Shown here piece by piece: positions 1-7,036 of a stretch of 14,479 nt of DNA. The stretch is taken from contig CAYVKM010000090.1 in NCBI GenBank assembly GCA_964452045.1, positions 1 through 14,479 of the forward strand. The letters are read 5' to 3'. Under the pieces are notes generated by a model that searched no databases, was not told the origin of the DNA, and saw only the letters and a list, made by a program, of their open reading frames with translations. The number at the start of each line of letters is the position of its first letter. Positions within the stretch are counted from its first letter, which is position 1. A program made the position numbers and the translations under genes. The stretch comes from CAYVKM01 sp964452045. GTDB lineage: Bacteria > Calditrichota > Calditrichia > RBG-13-44-9.

Positions 1-679
1 GGACTTTAAATCGCTTGCGGGTGAATGTTTCCACGGTTATGTCAAATCTTTTTTTTACCTTTTCGGACATCCTGATGAAACGATCTTCCACCGGTGTGTT
101 AACCGGCATGTCGATTCCCACCACATTTTTGATTACAGTCATTCCATTTTGGCGAAGCAGGTCCGCATAATATGGATAATTGAAGTGGTAATAAATAATT
201 GGCATTGCATCAAAGCCCTCGATGAGCACTCCGGGCGTGGCCTCATTAACCGGCAGGTTTTGAGGGCCGCGCATGGCGGTCATCCCTTCGGATTTGAGGT
301 ATTGACCGGCGGCGTTCAGCAGCGCGTTGGTTACGGCCTGGTCGTTAATGGATTCGAAAAATCCGAAAAATCCTACCCTATCCTTGTGATGCCGGTTATG
401 ATCGTCATTGACGAAAGCGCAGGTTCGTCCAACGGTTTGGCCGTTTCGCCGGGCAAGAAAGAAGGACATTCTGCCATGCTTGAAAAATAAATGATGCGGC
501 TCGAAATAGCCGGTTACTCCCAGCAGCTTGAATCCCAGAAATTCATAGTCCAGCAAAGGGATAAATCTGGGCTCGTCCCGATAATGTGACCAGTGAAAAT
601 CGACAAATTCCCTTAATAATTTTTTATCCTGTGATGATTTGTTTGAAAATTGAATAATATCTATCGATGAATCTGACAT
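1..679 (-). CDS. GNAT-like (acyl-CoA N-acyltransferase fold) conserved protein, 3' part cut by window edge
   Basis: The frame is open from an ATG at 679 to the left window edge, giving 226 codons starting MSDSSIDIIQFSN. An AAGGAG at 689-694 lies 9 nt upstream and decides the start; a nearby ATG at 687 is in another frame. The protein reads like the YghO-type GNAT-like family: an early FVDFHWSHYRDEPRFIPLL segment, then FFLARRNGQTVGR (a beta-strand pair typical of the GNAT core), NDDHNRHHKDRVGFFGFFE, and a MRGPQNLPVNEATPGVLIEG segment matching the family's MRGP-N block. These proteins are usually about 370-400 residues, so roughly 40% should lie beyond the edge. Substrate and reaction are unknown, and many members are annotated only as hypothetical or N-acetyltransferase. 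The gene is 120 bp downstream of the 242-residue gene on the same strand, so co-transcription is possible. Family assignment is from recalled sequence patterns, not a search. Confidence 0.85.
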   Translation of the reverse strand, partial: MSDSSIDIIQFSNKSSQDKKLLREFVDFHWSHYRDEPRFIPLLDYEFLGFKLLGVTGYFEPHHLFFKHGRMSFFLARRNGQTVGRTCAFVNDDHNRHHKDRVGFFGFFESINDQAVTNALLNAAGQYLKSEGMTAMRGPQNLPVNEATPGVLIEGFDAMPIIYYHFNYPYYADLLRQNGMTVIKNVVGIDMPVNTPVEDRFIRMSEKVKKRFDITVETFTRKRFKV

Positions 680-715
680 GTTAACATGCTCCTTAATTTA
701 CTATTTAATAGTTAT

Positions 716-731
716 CCTTTTCCGGAAAAGG
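716..731. repeat. 16-bp perfect palindrome upstream of the GNAT-like gene
   Basis: The sequence CCTTTTCCGGAAAAGG is perfectly self-complementary and is centred about 45 bp upstream of the GNAT-like start codon at 679. It could be a repressor operator or a short hairpin in the leader. On the minus strand no T-run follows it, so it does not look like an intrinsic terminator for the upstream gene. Function is inferred from position only. Confidence 0.4.
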
Positions 732-799
732 GTTGCGGGATGCGAACGATCCGGATTTTGAAATCATAAACAGGGAAAAGTCTCATTAGCAAAATAATG

Positions 800-1528
800 C
801 TATCTTTTCTTTCCGGCAAAGAATTCCTGAATAAATTTGGGATTCCGGTTAAAAAAATTTTTTGCGTCAATGTAAATTTTTTTATCTTCTTTAATCAATT
901 TAGCCCACAATTTTGCGTTTTGCTGTTGATCTTCCGGAACTGTCTCCTGCGGAAGGAAGAAGTTCAGCCAGAACAGCAAATCATTTATTTTCCTTTTTCG
1001 TTTCTCGCTTTTGGTTATCTGCAAAGCCTCTTTCAGAGCACCCTCAATTTGTTCCCGGGGATAGGGTAAGCTGGACAATGGTGCCACCAGCTTTCTGGTC
1101 TTGAAATTGGCCATCAGAGCGGTTCCATACACCTGAATGATCTCCTGAACCTCTTTGGGGGTATTAAATATTTCCACGATCTCGTCCAGGGTATAGTATT
1201 TGGCGCTTTTCTTATTTAGAAAATCGTTCAGCTGACCGGTAATTTCCTTCTCCAGCTTCTCGGTTAAATCATTGAAAGTTGAACAGTCACCAATCGAGGC
1301 CAGAATAATGTTCAGTAATCCTTTATTGATCTCTGCGGTTTCGTGGGCGAAGAACAGTGACAGGGAAAGGGAAATGCCTACCGGGGGATCAAACTTCCAG
1401 AAAGTCTGGGGAAAAATTCCAAGGCTTATTTTCTGGGCGTGAACCCGGCTGGATTCAATTTTAAATTTAACCGCGGTCCGGTCGTCCAGAATTATTTTAA
1501 CGCTAAAGTTAAGCAGGCCGGTTTTCAT
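800..1528 (-). CDS. Hypothetical protein, 242 aa, unrecognised
   Basis: I do not recognise this protein. The frame is complete, opening MKTGLLNFSVKIILDD and ending FFAGKKR before a TAG. There is no signal peptide or convincing membrane segment. The N-terminal half (about residues 1-75) is rich in beta-type hydrophobic alternation. From about residue 85 onward it is charged and probably helical (for example DLTEKLEKEITGQLNDFLNKK near 88-108), and the C-terminus is basic. The start is uncertain because no clear Shine-Dalgarno sequence precedes the ATG at 1528; no alternative Met lies close by. It sits alone between the hydrogenase operon (240 bp upstream) and the GNAT-like gene (120 bp downstream), all on the same strand. 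That position does not by itself imply a role in hydrogen metabolism. Confidence 0.7.
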   Translation of the reverse strand: MKTGLLNFSVKIILDDRTAVKFKIESSRVHAQKISLGIFPQTFWKFDPPVGISLSLSLFFAHETAEINKGLLNIILASIGDCSTFNDLTEKLEKEITGQLNDFLNKKSAKYYTLDEIVEIFNTPKEVQEIIQVYGTALMANFKTRKLVAPLSSLPYPREQIEGALKEALQITKSEKRKRKINDLLFWLNFFLPQETVPEDQQQNAKLWAKLIKEDKKIYIDAKNFFNRNPKFIQEFFAGKKR

Positions 1529-1768
1529 AATATGTCTTAAAATTCAGAGAAAATAAAATCCGAATACCCGGAAATATGGTCATTTTAACAAATCCAAATT
1601 TATAGGGATGAAAAATAAAGGGGTACAAAAATTATTAAAATATGGTGAGCCTGGCCGGTAAGGTTGAAAAATTCCAACAGAACTCTTCGGTTAACCAGAA
1701 AGGTTTAAAGATAACGGGCAGATAAAAGAACTTTCAAACACATACCAATGTACCGTAATTAGATGCGT

Positions 1769-2236
1769 TCAGTTCATACCATTCTCTAATTCGCGGATTA
1801 TAAGAGAAATCAAAGCCGGGATTGCCCTTTTCACATCCCGGCTCAGGTTCATGTTATATTGTCCGATTTCTCCCACAGCAATTCCATAGATGATAATTTC
1901 GGGCATGGGATTCAGGTTGATAATTTCTTTCAATAGCTCGGACAAACCGCCCTGATGCGATGAGTAGGGGTGAGACTCCGATAAATCAAGCTCTTCCGGG
2001 GTAATGCGAAATATGGAACCCGGTTTCTGCTCAGACTTCATTGCATCGATGATGATTACCCTCTCCCTGCCAGGGAAATATCGAATTAACTCAAACCCGC
2101 CTGTACCACCATCCATCAATAAAATGTTTTTGGGTAGCGATCTTTTCTGGAGTTCCCGGATAACATGGATGCCCACCCCCTCATCAGAAAGCAAGAGATT
2201 TCCCAGGCCCAGGACGAGAATATTCTTTTCAGACAT
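1769..2236 (-). CDS. [NiFe] hydrogenase maturation endopeptidase, HyaD/HybD family (peptidase M52)
   Basis: This 155-residue protein is the typical length of the nickel-dependent proteases that trim the C-terminus of hydrogenase large subunits after the NiFe(CN)2CO centre is inserted. It begins with the family signature ILVLGLGNLLLSDEGVG (residues 6-22). The three nickel ligands known from E. coli HybD (Glu16, Asp62, His93) match Glu19 (in SDEGVG), Asp64 (in VIIIDAM) and His94 (in SSHQGGL). It is the third gene of the operon, 47 bp after the large-subunit stop, so its likely substrate is the adjacent large subunit, which carries a removable tail after DPCLACAVH. No strong ribosome-binding site is visible before the ATG at 2236, so translation may depend on the upstream genes. 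It should act in the cytoplasm before Tat export of the folded heterodimer. Confidence 0.95.
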   Translation of the reverse strand: MSEKNILVLGLGNLLLSDEGVGIHVIRELQKRSLPKNILLMDGGTGGFELIRYFPGRERVIIIDAMKSEQKPGSIFRITPEELDLSESHPYSSHQGGLSELLKEIINLNPMPEIIIYGIAVGEIGQYNMNLSRDVKRAIPALISLIIRELENGMN

Positions 2237-2283
2237 AAGGTTTTGTGGATGATCAATGTGTTTATTTTGGTGCCGTCGTCTCC

Positions 2284-3774
2284 TTACAGTATTTTAAATT
2301 GCTTCACCGGTTTTCCCGGTTCCATTAAATGAACGGCACAGGCCAGACAGGGATCGAAAGAGCGGACGATTCTTGCCAGAACAAAGGGATTGTCACTATC
2401 TTCTACCACAGATCCGATCATGGCCTGCTCTACCGGACCGGGTTGATCCTTATCATCCTTGGGCGAGGCGTTCCAGGTGGTCGGAACCACCGCCTGATAT
2501 CTGGCAATTTTATGGTCCTCAATTTTTATCCAGTGACCAAGCGCTCCCCGGGCTGCACCCCAAAGCCCCATGCCTTCGGCAGATTTGGGAATCTGATGAT
2601 CCGTGCAAACTGGTTGGTCCAGTTTTACCTGCAAGATCATATTGGACATTTCATCGGCAATAATTTTACACTCAATTGCCCGGGCAAGATGCCGACCCAT
2701 TACCGAGCACAGGGCCTCCTGCCCGATCTGCAATGTGGTCAGAGTTTCATTAACTAATTGGTTTAATTTGGGATTGGTTTGGCTGGCATAAGTAACTTTA
2801 AGTCGGGCTAGTGGACCAACCTCATATACCCGACCATCATAACGAGGTGCTTTTAACCAACTATAGGCAACTGGTTTTTGCGGATTGGGATTAGTTTCTC
2901 CCCTGGACGGATGGACATGGCTAGGCAAGTCGTAGTGGGAATATTTGATGTCCTCGGTAATCTTTTTGGGATCTACTTTTTCCAGCTTGCCATCGGTAAT
3001 TCGCCCCATGGGGAAGAGCCTTTTGCGCTTGGTAACATCCGGGTTCGCATCAAGATCGAATTGACCGTAGGCCAGTAAATTTCCGCAGCCAGATCCAATT
3101 TGCAGATACTCGCGGTAGATTTGGGCCAGGGTTATTACATCCGGAAGGTAGACGTTATCGATAAAATCGGAGAGTTCTTTTAGACGCCAGAGCGAGGTGG
3201 TAATGTTGTCAATTCGGGGCCGGATGGTAACGCCTCCCGGAACAATCGATGCCATATGAGGCATTTTGCCGGACCATATAGCACACAGCTCGTGGGCTTT
3301 GAGCCGGGTTTGATAGGCCTGGATATAGTGGTCGGTAAGTGCATCACGCACTGCTTTAGGAACCCGATAGTCCGCTTCGTATCGTGGAATAAATGGCGGA
3401 ACTTCCGGCCCCTCAAAGTAGTCCAGGGCAGCCAGGTGATAAAAATGCAATACATGCGACTGAATCGAATTTGCTCCCTGCATGATATTTCTAATAATTC
3501 GACCATTGTCAGGGGGTGTAATACCAAAAGCGTCATCCAGGGCCTGGGAGGAGGCGATAGCGTGGGGTGTTGGGCAGACGCCACAGAAACGCTGGGTAAT
3601 CTGTACTGCATCCACCGGTTCACGGCCAATCAGAATCTGTTCGAATCCACGGTAGAGTGTTCCCTCCGATTTGGCATCCACCACCTTTTTGTTATCTATT
3701 GCTGCCTCAATCTTTATATGTCCCTCAATACGGGTCATTGGATCAATTGAGATGGTTTGATTTACAGTTGCCAT
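2284..3774 (-). CDS. [NiFe] hydrogenase large subunit (group 1, periplasmic uptake type)
   Basis: This 496-residue protein is the catalytic subunit that splits H2 at a NiFe centre. The N-terminal motif RIEGHIKIE (15-23) and RFCGVCPTPH (62-71) supply the first CxxC pair, Cys64 and Cys67. The C-terminal DPCLACAVH (474-482) supplies Cys476 and Cys479. The 14 residues after His482 form the maturation tail expected to be removed by the protease encoded just downstream. Codon 476 is an ordinary Cys codon, not TGA, so this is not a selenoprotein although the small subunit looks like those of [NiFeSe] enzymes. The subunit lacks its own signal and should ride out on the small subunit's Tat signal. The start ATG is 5 bp after the small-subunit stop and is preceded by a strong AGGAGG (3783-3788) at 8 nt spacing, which indicates tight operon expression. 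Genes of this type are called hyaB, hynA or hysA elsewhere; the numbering is inconsistent, so no symbol is assigned. Confidence 0.97.
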   Translation of the reverse strand: MATVNQTISIDPMTRIEGHIKIEAAIDNKKVVDAKSEGTLYRGFEQILIGREPVDAVQITQRFCGVCPTPHAIASSQALDDAFGITPPDNGRIIRNIMQGANSIQSHVLHFYHLAALDYFEGPEVPPFIPRYEADYRVPKAVRDALTDHYIQAYQTRLKAHELCAIWSGKMPHMASIVPGGVTIRPRIDNITTSLWRLKELSDFIDNVYLPDVITLAQIYREYLQIGSGCGNLLAYGQFDLDANPDVTKRKRLFPMGRITDGKLEKVDPKKITEDIKYSHYDLPSHVHPSRGETNPNPQKPVAYSWLKAPRYDGRVYEVGPLARLKVTYASQTNPKLNQLVNETLTTLQIGQEALCSVMGRHLARAIECKIIADEMSNMILQVKLDQPVCTDHQIPKSAEGMGLWGAARGALGHWIKIEDHKIARYQAVVPTTWNASPKDDKDQPGPVEQAMIGSVVEDSDNPFVLARIVRSFDPCLACAVHLMEPGKPVKQFKIL

Positions 3775-3779
3775 TGTGG

Positions 3780-4721
3780 TTACCTCCTCTGGAAAATAGG
3801 TGAATGTTCATCGGGAAAGCCCTTTTCGGTACAACCGATGCAGAGAGCTCCAGCATTGATACACCAGTTTACACTGCCATTCCATTGCCGGATGGGGCAA
3901 TCTGCCCGGGTAAAAGGACCCTTGCATCCCAGCTCCAGAAGGCATCCTTCATCACCGAATTTCTCGGCCATAATACCATCATCCAGATAATCACGGTTTA
4001 TACAATGGTTGTGCACTGTTCGGCTGAAGAAGAGTTTAAGACGCCCGAATTCATCGAGCTCCTTGGCGGTTGGCATTCCATAGAGCAAAATTTTTGCTAC
4101 CGTGCCGATAAACCAGTCCGGGTGTGAGGGACAGCCGGGAATATTGATTACTGGAGTAGTAATATTCAGCATCTGATAAACATCAGAGACGCCTTTACTT
4201 CCACTGGGATTCGGTGCTGCAGAAGGAAGGCCGCCATAGGCGGCACAGGTCCCTACGGTAAGGGTGGCCATGGCGTTCCTGCCCAGGAAGTCTATCCATT
4301 GCAGCATGGAGACCGGTTTTCCACTCTCTTCGCCAATTGAACCATAAGCTCCGTCGGATTTTGTAGGTATAGCACCTTCAACCACCAGGACATATTTTCC
4401 CTGGTATTTTTCAGCGGTTTGACGGGCAGTGTCTGTGCTGAGAGAACCGGTAGCTGCCATAAGGGTGCCATGATAGGTTAAAATAAGTTTGTGTCCCGGG
4501 AGGACCTGTTCCAGGATTACGTTCTTAATGCTGGGGTGGATGGTATTAATCACAGAAACTGAACAGCCACTGCAGGTTGAAGTCTGCAGCCAGATAATGG
4601 GATATTCCTGTATCGCATCCTGTAAGGCCAGAGCCAGCCTCGGCAGGAAGCTAACCGATACCGGAGCTGCAGCTGCCCACTTCAAAAATTCCCTGCGGGA
4701 TATGGAGTTTTTAACGGACAT
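3780..4721 (-). CDS. [NiFe] hydrogenase small subunit with Tat signal; soluble, [NiFeSe]-like cluster ligands
   Basis: This is the iron-sulfur electron-transfer subunit, 313 residues if translation starts at 4721. The N-terminus carries an exact twin-arginine motif, SRREFLK (8-14), followed by the Ala-rich hydrophobic stretch WAAAAPVSVSFLP. Cluster ligands are visible: proximal Cys50 and Cys53 (in TCSGCS), Cys159 (GTCAAYGG) and Cys197 (IPGCPSHP); distal His237, Cys240, Cys260 and Cys266; medial Cys275, Cys294 and Cys297 (CIGC). Cys287 (NWCINAG) occupies the place where standard enzymes have the Pro that makes the medial cluster [3Fe-4S]. The extra proximal cysteines of O2-tolerant enzymes are absent. 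The protein ends 16 residues after CIGC with no membrane anchor, so the enzyme should be periplasmic and soluble. An ATG at 4727 would abut GGAG directly, with no spacing; the ATG at 4721 has 6 nt spacing and is preferred. It is the first gene of the operon. Confidence 0.95.
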   Translation of the reverse strand: MSVKNSISRREFLKWAAAAPVSVSFLPRLALALQDAIQEYPIIWLQTSTCSGCSVSVINTIHPSIKNVILEQVLPGHKLILTYHGTLMAATGSLSTDTARQTAEKYQGKYVLVVEGAIPTKSDGAYGSIGEESGKPVSMLQWIDFLGRNAMATLTVGTCAAYGGLPSAAPNPSGSKGVSDVYQMLNITTPVINIPGCPSHPDWFIGTVAKILLYGMPTAKELDEFGRLKLFFSRTVHNHCINRDYLDDGIMAEKFGDEGCLLELGCKGPFTRADCPIRQWNGSVNWCINAGALCIGCTEKGFPDEHSPIFQRR

Positions 4722-4727
4722 AGACAT

Positions 4728-4734
4728 CTCCTTT
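4728..4734 (-). promoter_or_regulatory. Ribosome-binding site deciding the hydrogenase small-subunit start
   Basis: AAAGGAG on the minus strand directly touches the ATG at 4727 (zero spacing) but lies 6 nt from the in-frame ATG at 4721. Spacing therefore favours the downstream start, giving MSVKNSISRREFLK. Confidence 0.65.
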
Positions 4735-5181
4735 CCATTAAAATGAAATCGTATAATTAAGAAAATGAATCATAGTGGCCGAGAAGTCAAAGTATTAACA
4801 GGTTTGATACTTTATTAAACTAATGACCCGGGAAGTTGGATTTTCTGAATATCAGAAGGTAGAAGAGATGAAAACCATCATGTGCCACATAATCGTATAC
4901 CCCGTTCCCTGGACGAGGTATCATTTCTGTAAGCAACGATCCAAAATAATGAATATTGTCTGTTTTGTCAAGAATATTTATGAAGATTGAGAAAATTTAT
5001 ACTTGAAGAAGAACAATATTTTAGTAAATAGATTAAAATATTTTATGATATCACCCAATAAATGCATCTTTGTGATAATATTTATTAAAGAATGAAAAAT
5101 TCGTTTTGAGGAAAAGATGTGATTGAAAACCGGCAAGAAATAAAGATAAGTAGCCTGAATCAACTTTGTCAAAAAAGAACG
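4728..5181. other. Intergenic region upstream of the hydrogenase operon, with two inverted repeats
   Basis: This AT-rich stretch separates the hydrogenase operon from the terminator of the C25-like gene and should contain the operon's promoter. Two inverted repeats are visible: TTCTGA-ata-TCAGAA at 4843-4857, and an imperfect one at 4898-4922 (ATACC / GGTAT arms, extended by CGT / ACG after one mismatch). Either may be a regulator site. I found no convincing sigma-54 or sigma-70 promoter: a TGGCAC on the minus strand near 4885 lacks the partner GC at the right spacing. No gene is supported here. Confidence 0.5.
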
Positions 5182-5223
5182 AGAAAAAATTAAAGGAGCC
5201 AGTCGCCGTTAAGACAACTGGCT
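5182..5223 (-). terminator. Intrinsic terminator of the C25-like gene
   Basis: On the minus strand, 27 bp after the C25-like stop codon, AGCCAGT and ACTGGCT form a perfect 7-bp stem (5217-5223 with 5197-5203) around a 13-nt loop. It is followed by CC and a T-rich run (TTTAATTTTTT, 5184-5194). Position, stem and U-tract together make a standard rho-independent terminator. Confidence 0.8.
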
Positions 5224-5250
5224 TAATGCAATTCAATTTTATAATATATA

Positions 5251-6711
5251 CTATTTCATCAAAACCATCTTCCTCGTCTCGATATAGTCCCCCGCCTGCA
5301 GCCTGTACAGATAAACACCACTGGCTAAGTTGGGTGCGTCCCACTCGTAAGAGTATGAGCCCGCAGACAGTCTCTCTGAAACAAGCGTAGCCACTTCCTC
5401 TCCGAGAATGTTGAATATCTTTAATGTTACCTTACTGGTCTTTGGCAGATCGAACTCAATAGTGGTACTCGGGTTGAATGGGTTTGGGTAATTTTGTTTC
5501 AATCTAAAAGCCTTAACATTATTGTCTATTGGGGTATTTAAGCCGGATAAAAAGTCAGCAGGTAATTTTAAGGCAGGATCCCCCAAAAAAGTAAACCGCC
5601 GCAGGGTGTGGTCTGATGTTAATGGTGAGCCATAATTTTTCTTTACCTGTAAAATTGATCTACCAAGTGTTGTATCCGGATTATTTAGTATGAATTCAAT
5701 TAAGTTAAAAATTATGTTTTTTGCAGCATTCAAATAACATTCCCCACTGGAAGCAAAAACAGCTAATGCACCACCCGGAGGATTAAATAAAAGCTTCTCC
5801 GCGATGGTACTATCATCGTCAGAATCAAAATTTTGTCTGGCCGTGGTTATTACGATACAGGGGAAATCATTATTTTCCAGGCTGTCCACATCATTAGCCG
5901 TAAAAAAGGTATCTTGGGACCAAAATTTTTCAATTCCGAATCCAAAAAAGTTAATAAAAAGTACGCCATCATTTATTTGACTAATAAAATCATTAATGGT
6001 ACCATGGTATGCAGATGTTTTCCTTATGTCTATCCTTGAAATTCTGAAATTATGTGGTTCAATTATATCGATAAATTGATTTGCCATATCTTCAAATATT
6101 TGACTGCTAACATCAAAAGAATCCGCTAGCACCAGGAAATCCCGGGTGTAATCGCTGAGTACTAAATTGTTCTCAAAAAATAGAGTCCGGGATATTGCCA
6201 GTTCAGCCTGATCGACAGTTGAAGCCGGAATTCTTCCGATGGCGATATCTGTTACATTGTTGGTATCAAATTGATTAATGGAAAACCATTCGTCGATTGA
6301 GACACTATCCTCACCAATAGAAGCCAGACTTGATGGCAATTTGTAAGAGGGAATAATTTCGGTATCTCCGACAATCAGTAAATATTTTGGCTTCGGGGGT
6401 TGCCAGTATTCGATCGCATAGCTTACCAAATGCCTTATTCTTTTGGCATTTACCAGCGAATCCCCAAATTCCAGGTAGATTTGATTAATGTCTGCGAACC
6501 GAACGGTCAGACCCTGATTTTCCCGGTGTGTTACCAAAGGAGAAATTGCAGATTGAAAGCTATCCGCTGAAATAATGAGGTAATCTGCCTGATTATTAGG
6601 CGATCTTAAAATTGTGGTATCCTTGGTAAAATTAGAGAAATCCGCGAAAAGGCTTCCTGCCCATAAACAGCTGATCAAGAAAATGGTGATGCAAAGCCTA
6701 ATGATAAACAT
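5251..6711 (-). CDS. Peptidase C25 (gingipain)-like secreted protein with type IX sorting domain; catalytic His and Cys apparently lost
   Basis: This 486-residue protein has a signal peptide (MFIIRLCITIFLISCLWAGSLFA). A caspase-like gingipain domain follows: YLLIVGD (110-116), DIAIGRIPAS (155-164), the catalytic region 249-325, and FLGDPALKLP (375-384). The C-terminus is a Por/type IX secretion sorting domain (about 405-486) with NYPNPFNPSTTIEFDLP and ETRKMVLMK, so export across the outer membrane is expected. In active relatives the catalytic His lies in a GHG turn and the Cys in a T-[AT]-C motif. Here these positions read GFG (Phe258, codon TTC at 5938-5940) and TTARQN (Arg292, codon TCT complement at 5836-5838). 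The rest of the fold is intact with no frameshift, so this may be a non-catalytic family member rather than a decayed gene. The start at 6711 is chosen because AAAGGAGG lies 5 nt upstream and the signal peptide begins there; the ATG 30 nt further out precedes that site. It is a single-gene unit ended by its own terminator. Confidence 0.85.
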   Translation of the reverse strand: MFIIRLCITIFLISCLWAGSLFADFSNFTKDTTILRSPNNQADYLIISADSFQSAISPLVTHRENQGLTVRFADINQIYLEFGDSLVNAKRIRHLVSYAIEYWQPPKPKYLLIVGDTEIIPSYKLPSSLASIGEDSVSIDEWFSINQFDTNNVTDIAIGRIPASTVDQAELAISRTLFFENNLVLSDYTRDFLVLADSFDVSSQIFEDMANQFIDIIEPHNFRISRIDIRKTSAYHGTINDFISQINDGVLFINFFGFGIEKFWSQDTFFTANDVDSLENNDFPCIVITTARQNFDSDDDSTIAEKLLFNPPGGALAVFASSGECYLNAAKNIIFNLIEFILNNPDTTLGRSILQVKKNYGSPLTSDHTLRRFTFLGDPALKLPADFLSGLNTPIDNNVKAFRLKQNYPNPFNPSTTIEFDLPKTSKVTLKIFNILGEEVATLVSERLSAGSYSYEWDAPNLASGVYLYRLQAGDYIETRKMVLMK

Positions 6712-6716
6712 TGTTC

Positions 6717-6724
6717 CCTCCTTT
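6717..6724 (-). promoter_or_regulatory. Strong ribosome-binding site deciding the C25-like start
   Basis: AAAGGAGG on the minus strand is 5 nt before the ATG at 6711. It would fall inside the coding region if the ATG at 6741 were used, so it supports the later start. Confidence 0.75.
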
Positions 6725-7036
6725 ATTATTAGTAGAAGCATCGCTCAGTCTAAAATCCATCCCAGATAATTTGATTAATTAAAAACTAATTAATGCTGTT
6801 CAAGCTAACAAGGGTAAAATTAAGTACTAATTATGTAGATTATTTTAAACCAGGGCACAACTTAATTTTTCTACTGTAAAGATGTCGGTTAACAAGACCG
6901 ATATTCCAATTTCAAATCGTGAAAAAGCGAAATCAATATAACCGAGGTTATATATAACATTCCTCCCGCAAAGAAAGGTTTGTAAACATACTCTGCAGAT
7001 GGAATCCAAATAATCGTATTTCATCAATTGAGAAAA
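6725..7036. other. AT-rich intergenic region between the 92-aa gene and the C25-like gene
   Basis: This gap holds no supportable gene; the short open frame within it has no coding character. It should contain the promoter of the C25-like gene. Two inverted repeats are visible: TATAACC-ga-GGTTATA at 6937-6952 and the AT-only ATTAATT-aaaaact-AATTAAT at 6774-6794. Neither is followed on the minus strand by a clear T-run directly after the stem. Confidence 0.45.

Noticed and set aside
149..490. A 113-codon open frame on the plus strand
   Set aside because: It lies wholly inside the minus-strand GNAT-like gene, whose family motifs and ribosome-binding site are clear.
2284..2350. A selenocysteine at the large-subunit active site, as expected for a [NiFeSe] enzyme
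   Set aside because: The DPCLACAVH motif is encoded with ordinary Cys codons and there is no in-frame TGA.
3780..3830. A C-terminal membrane anchor on the hydrogenase small subunit
   Set aside because: Only 16 residues (CTEKGFPDEHSPIFQRR region) follow the last cluster ligands, and none are hydrophobic enough to span a membrane.
4728..4890. A possible sigma-54 promoter for the hydrogenase operon (TGGCAC on the minus strand near 4885)
   Set aside because: The required TTGC element at the -12 spacing is missing; the bases there read GGTT.
6845..7027. A 60-codon minus-strand open frame in the spacer
   Set aside because: No ribosome-binding site or family resemblance; AT-rich composition matches non-coding sequence, and it contains the TATAACC palindrome.
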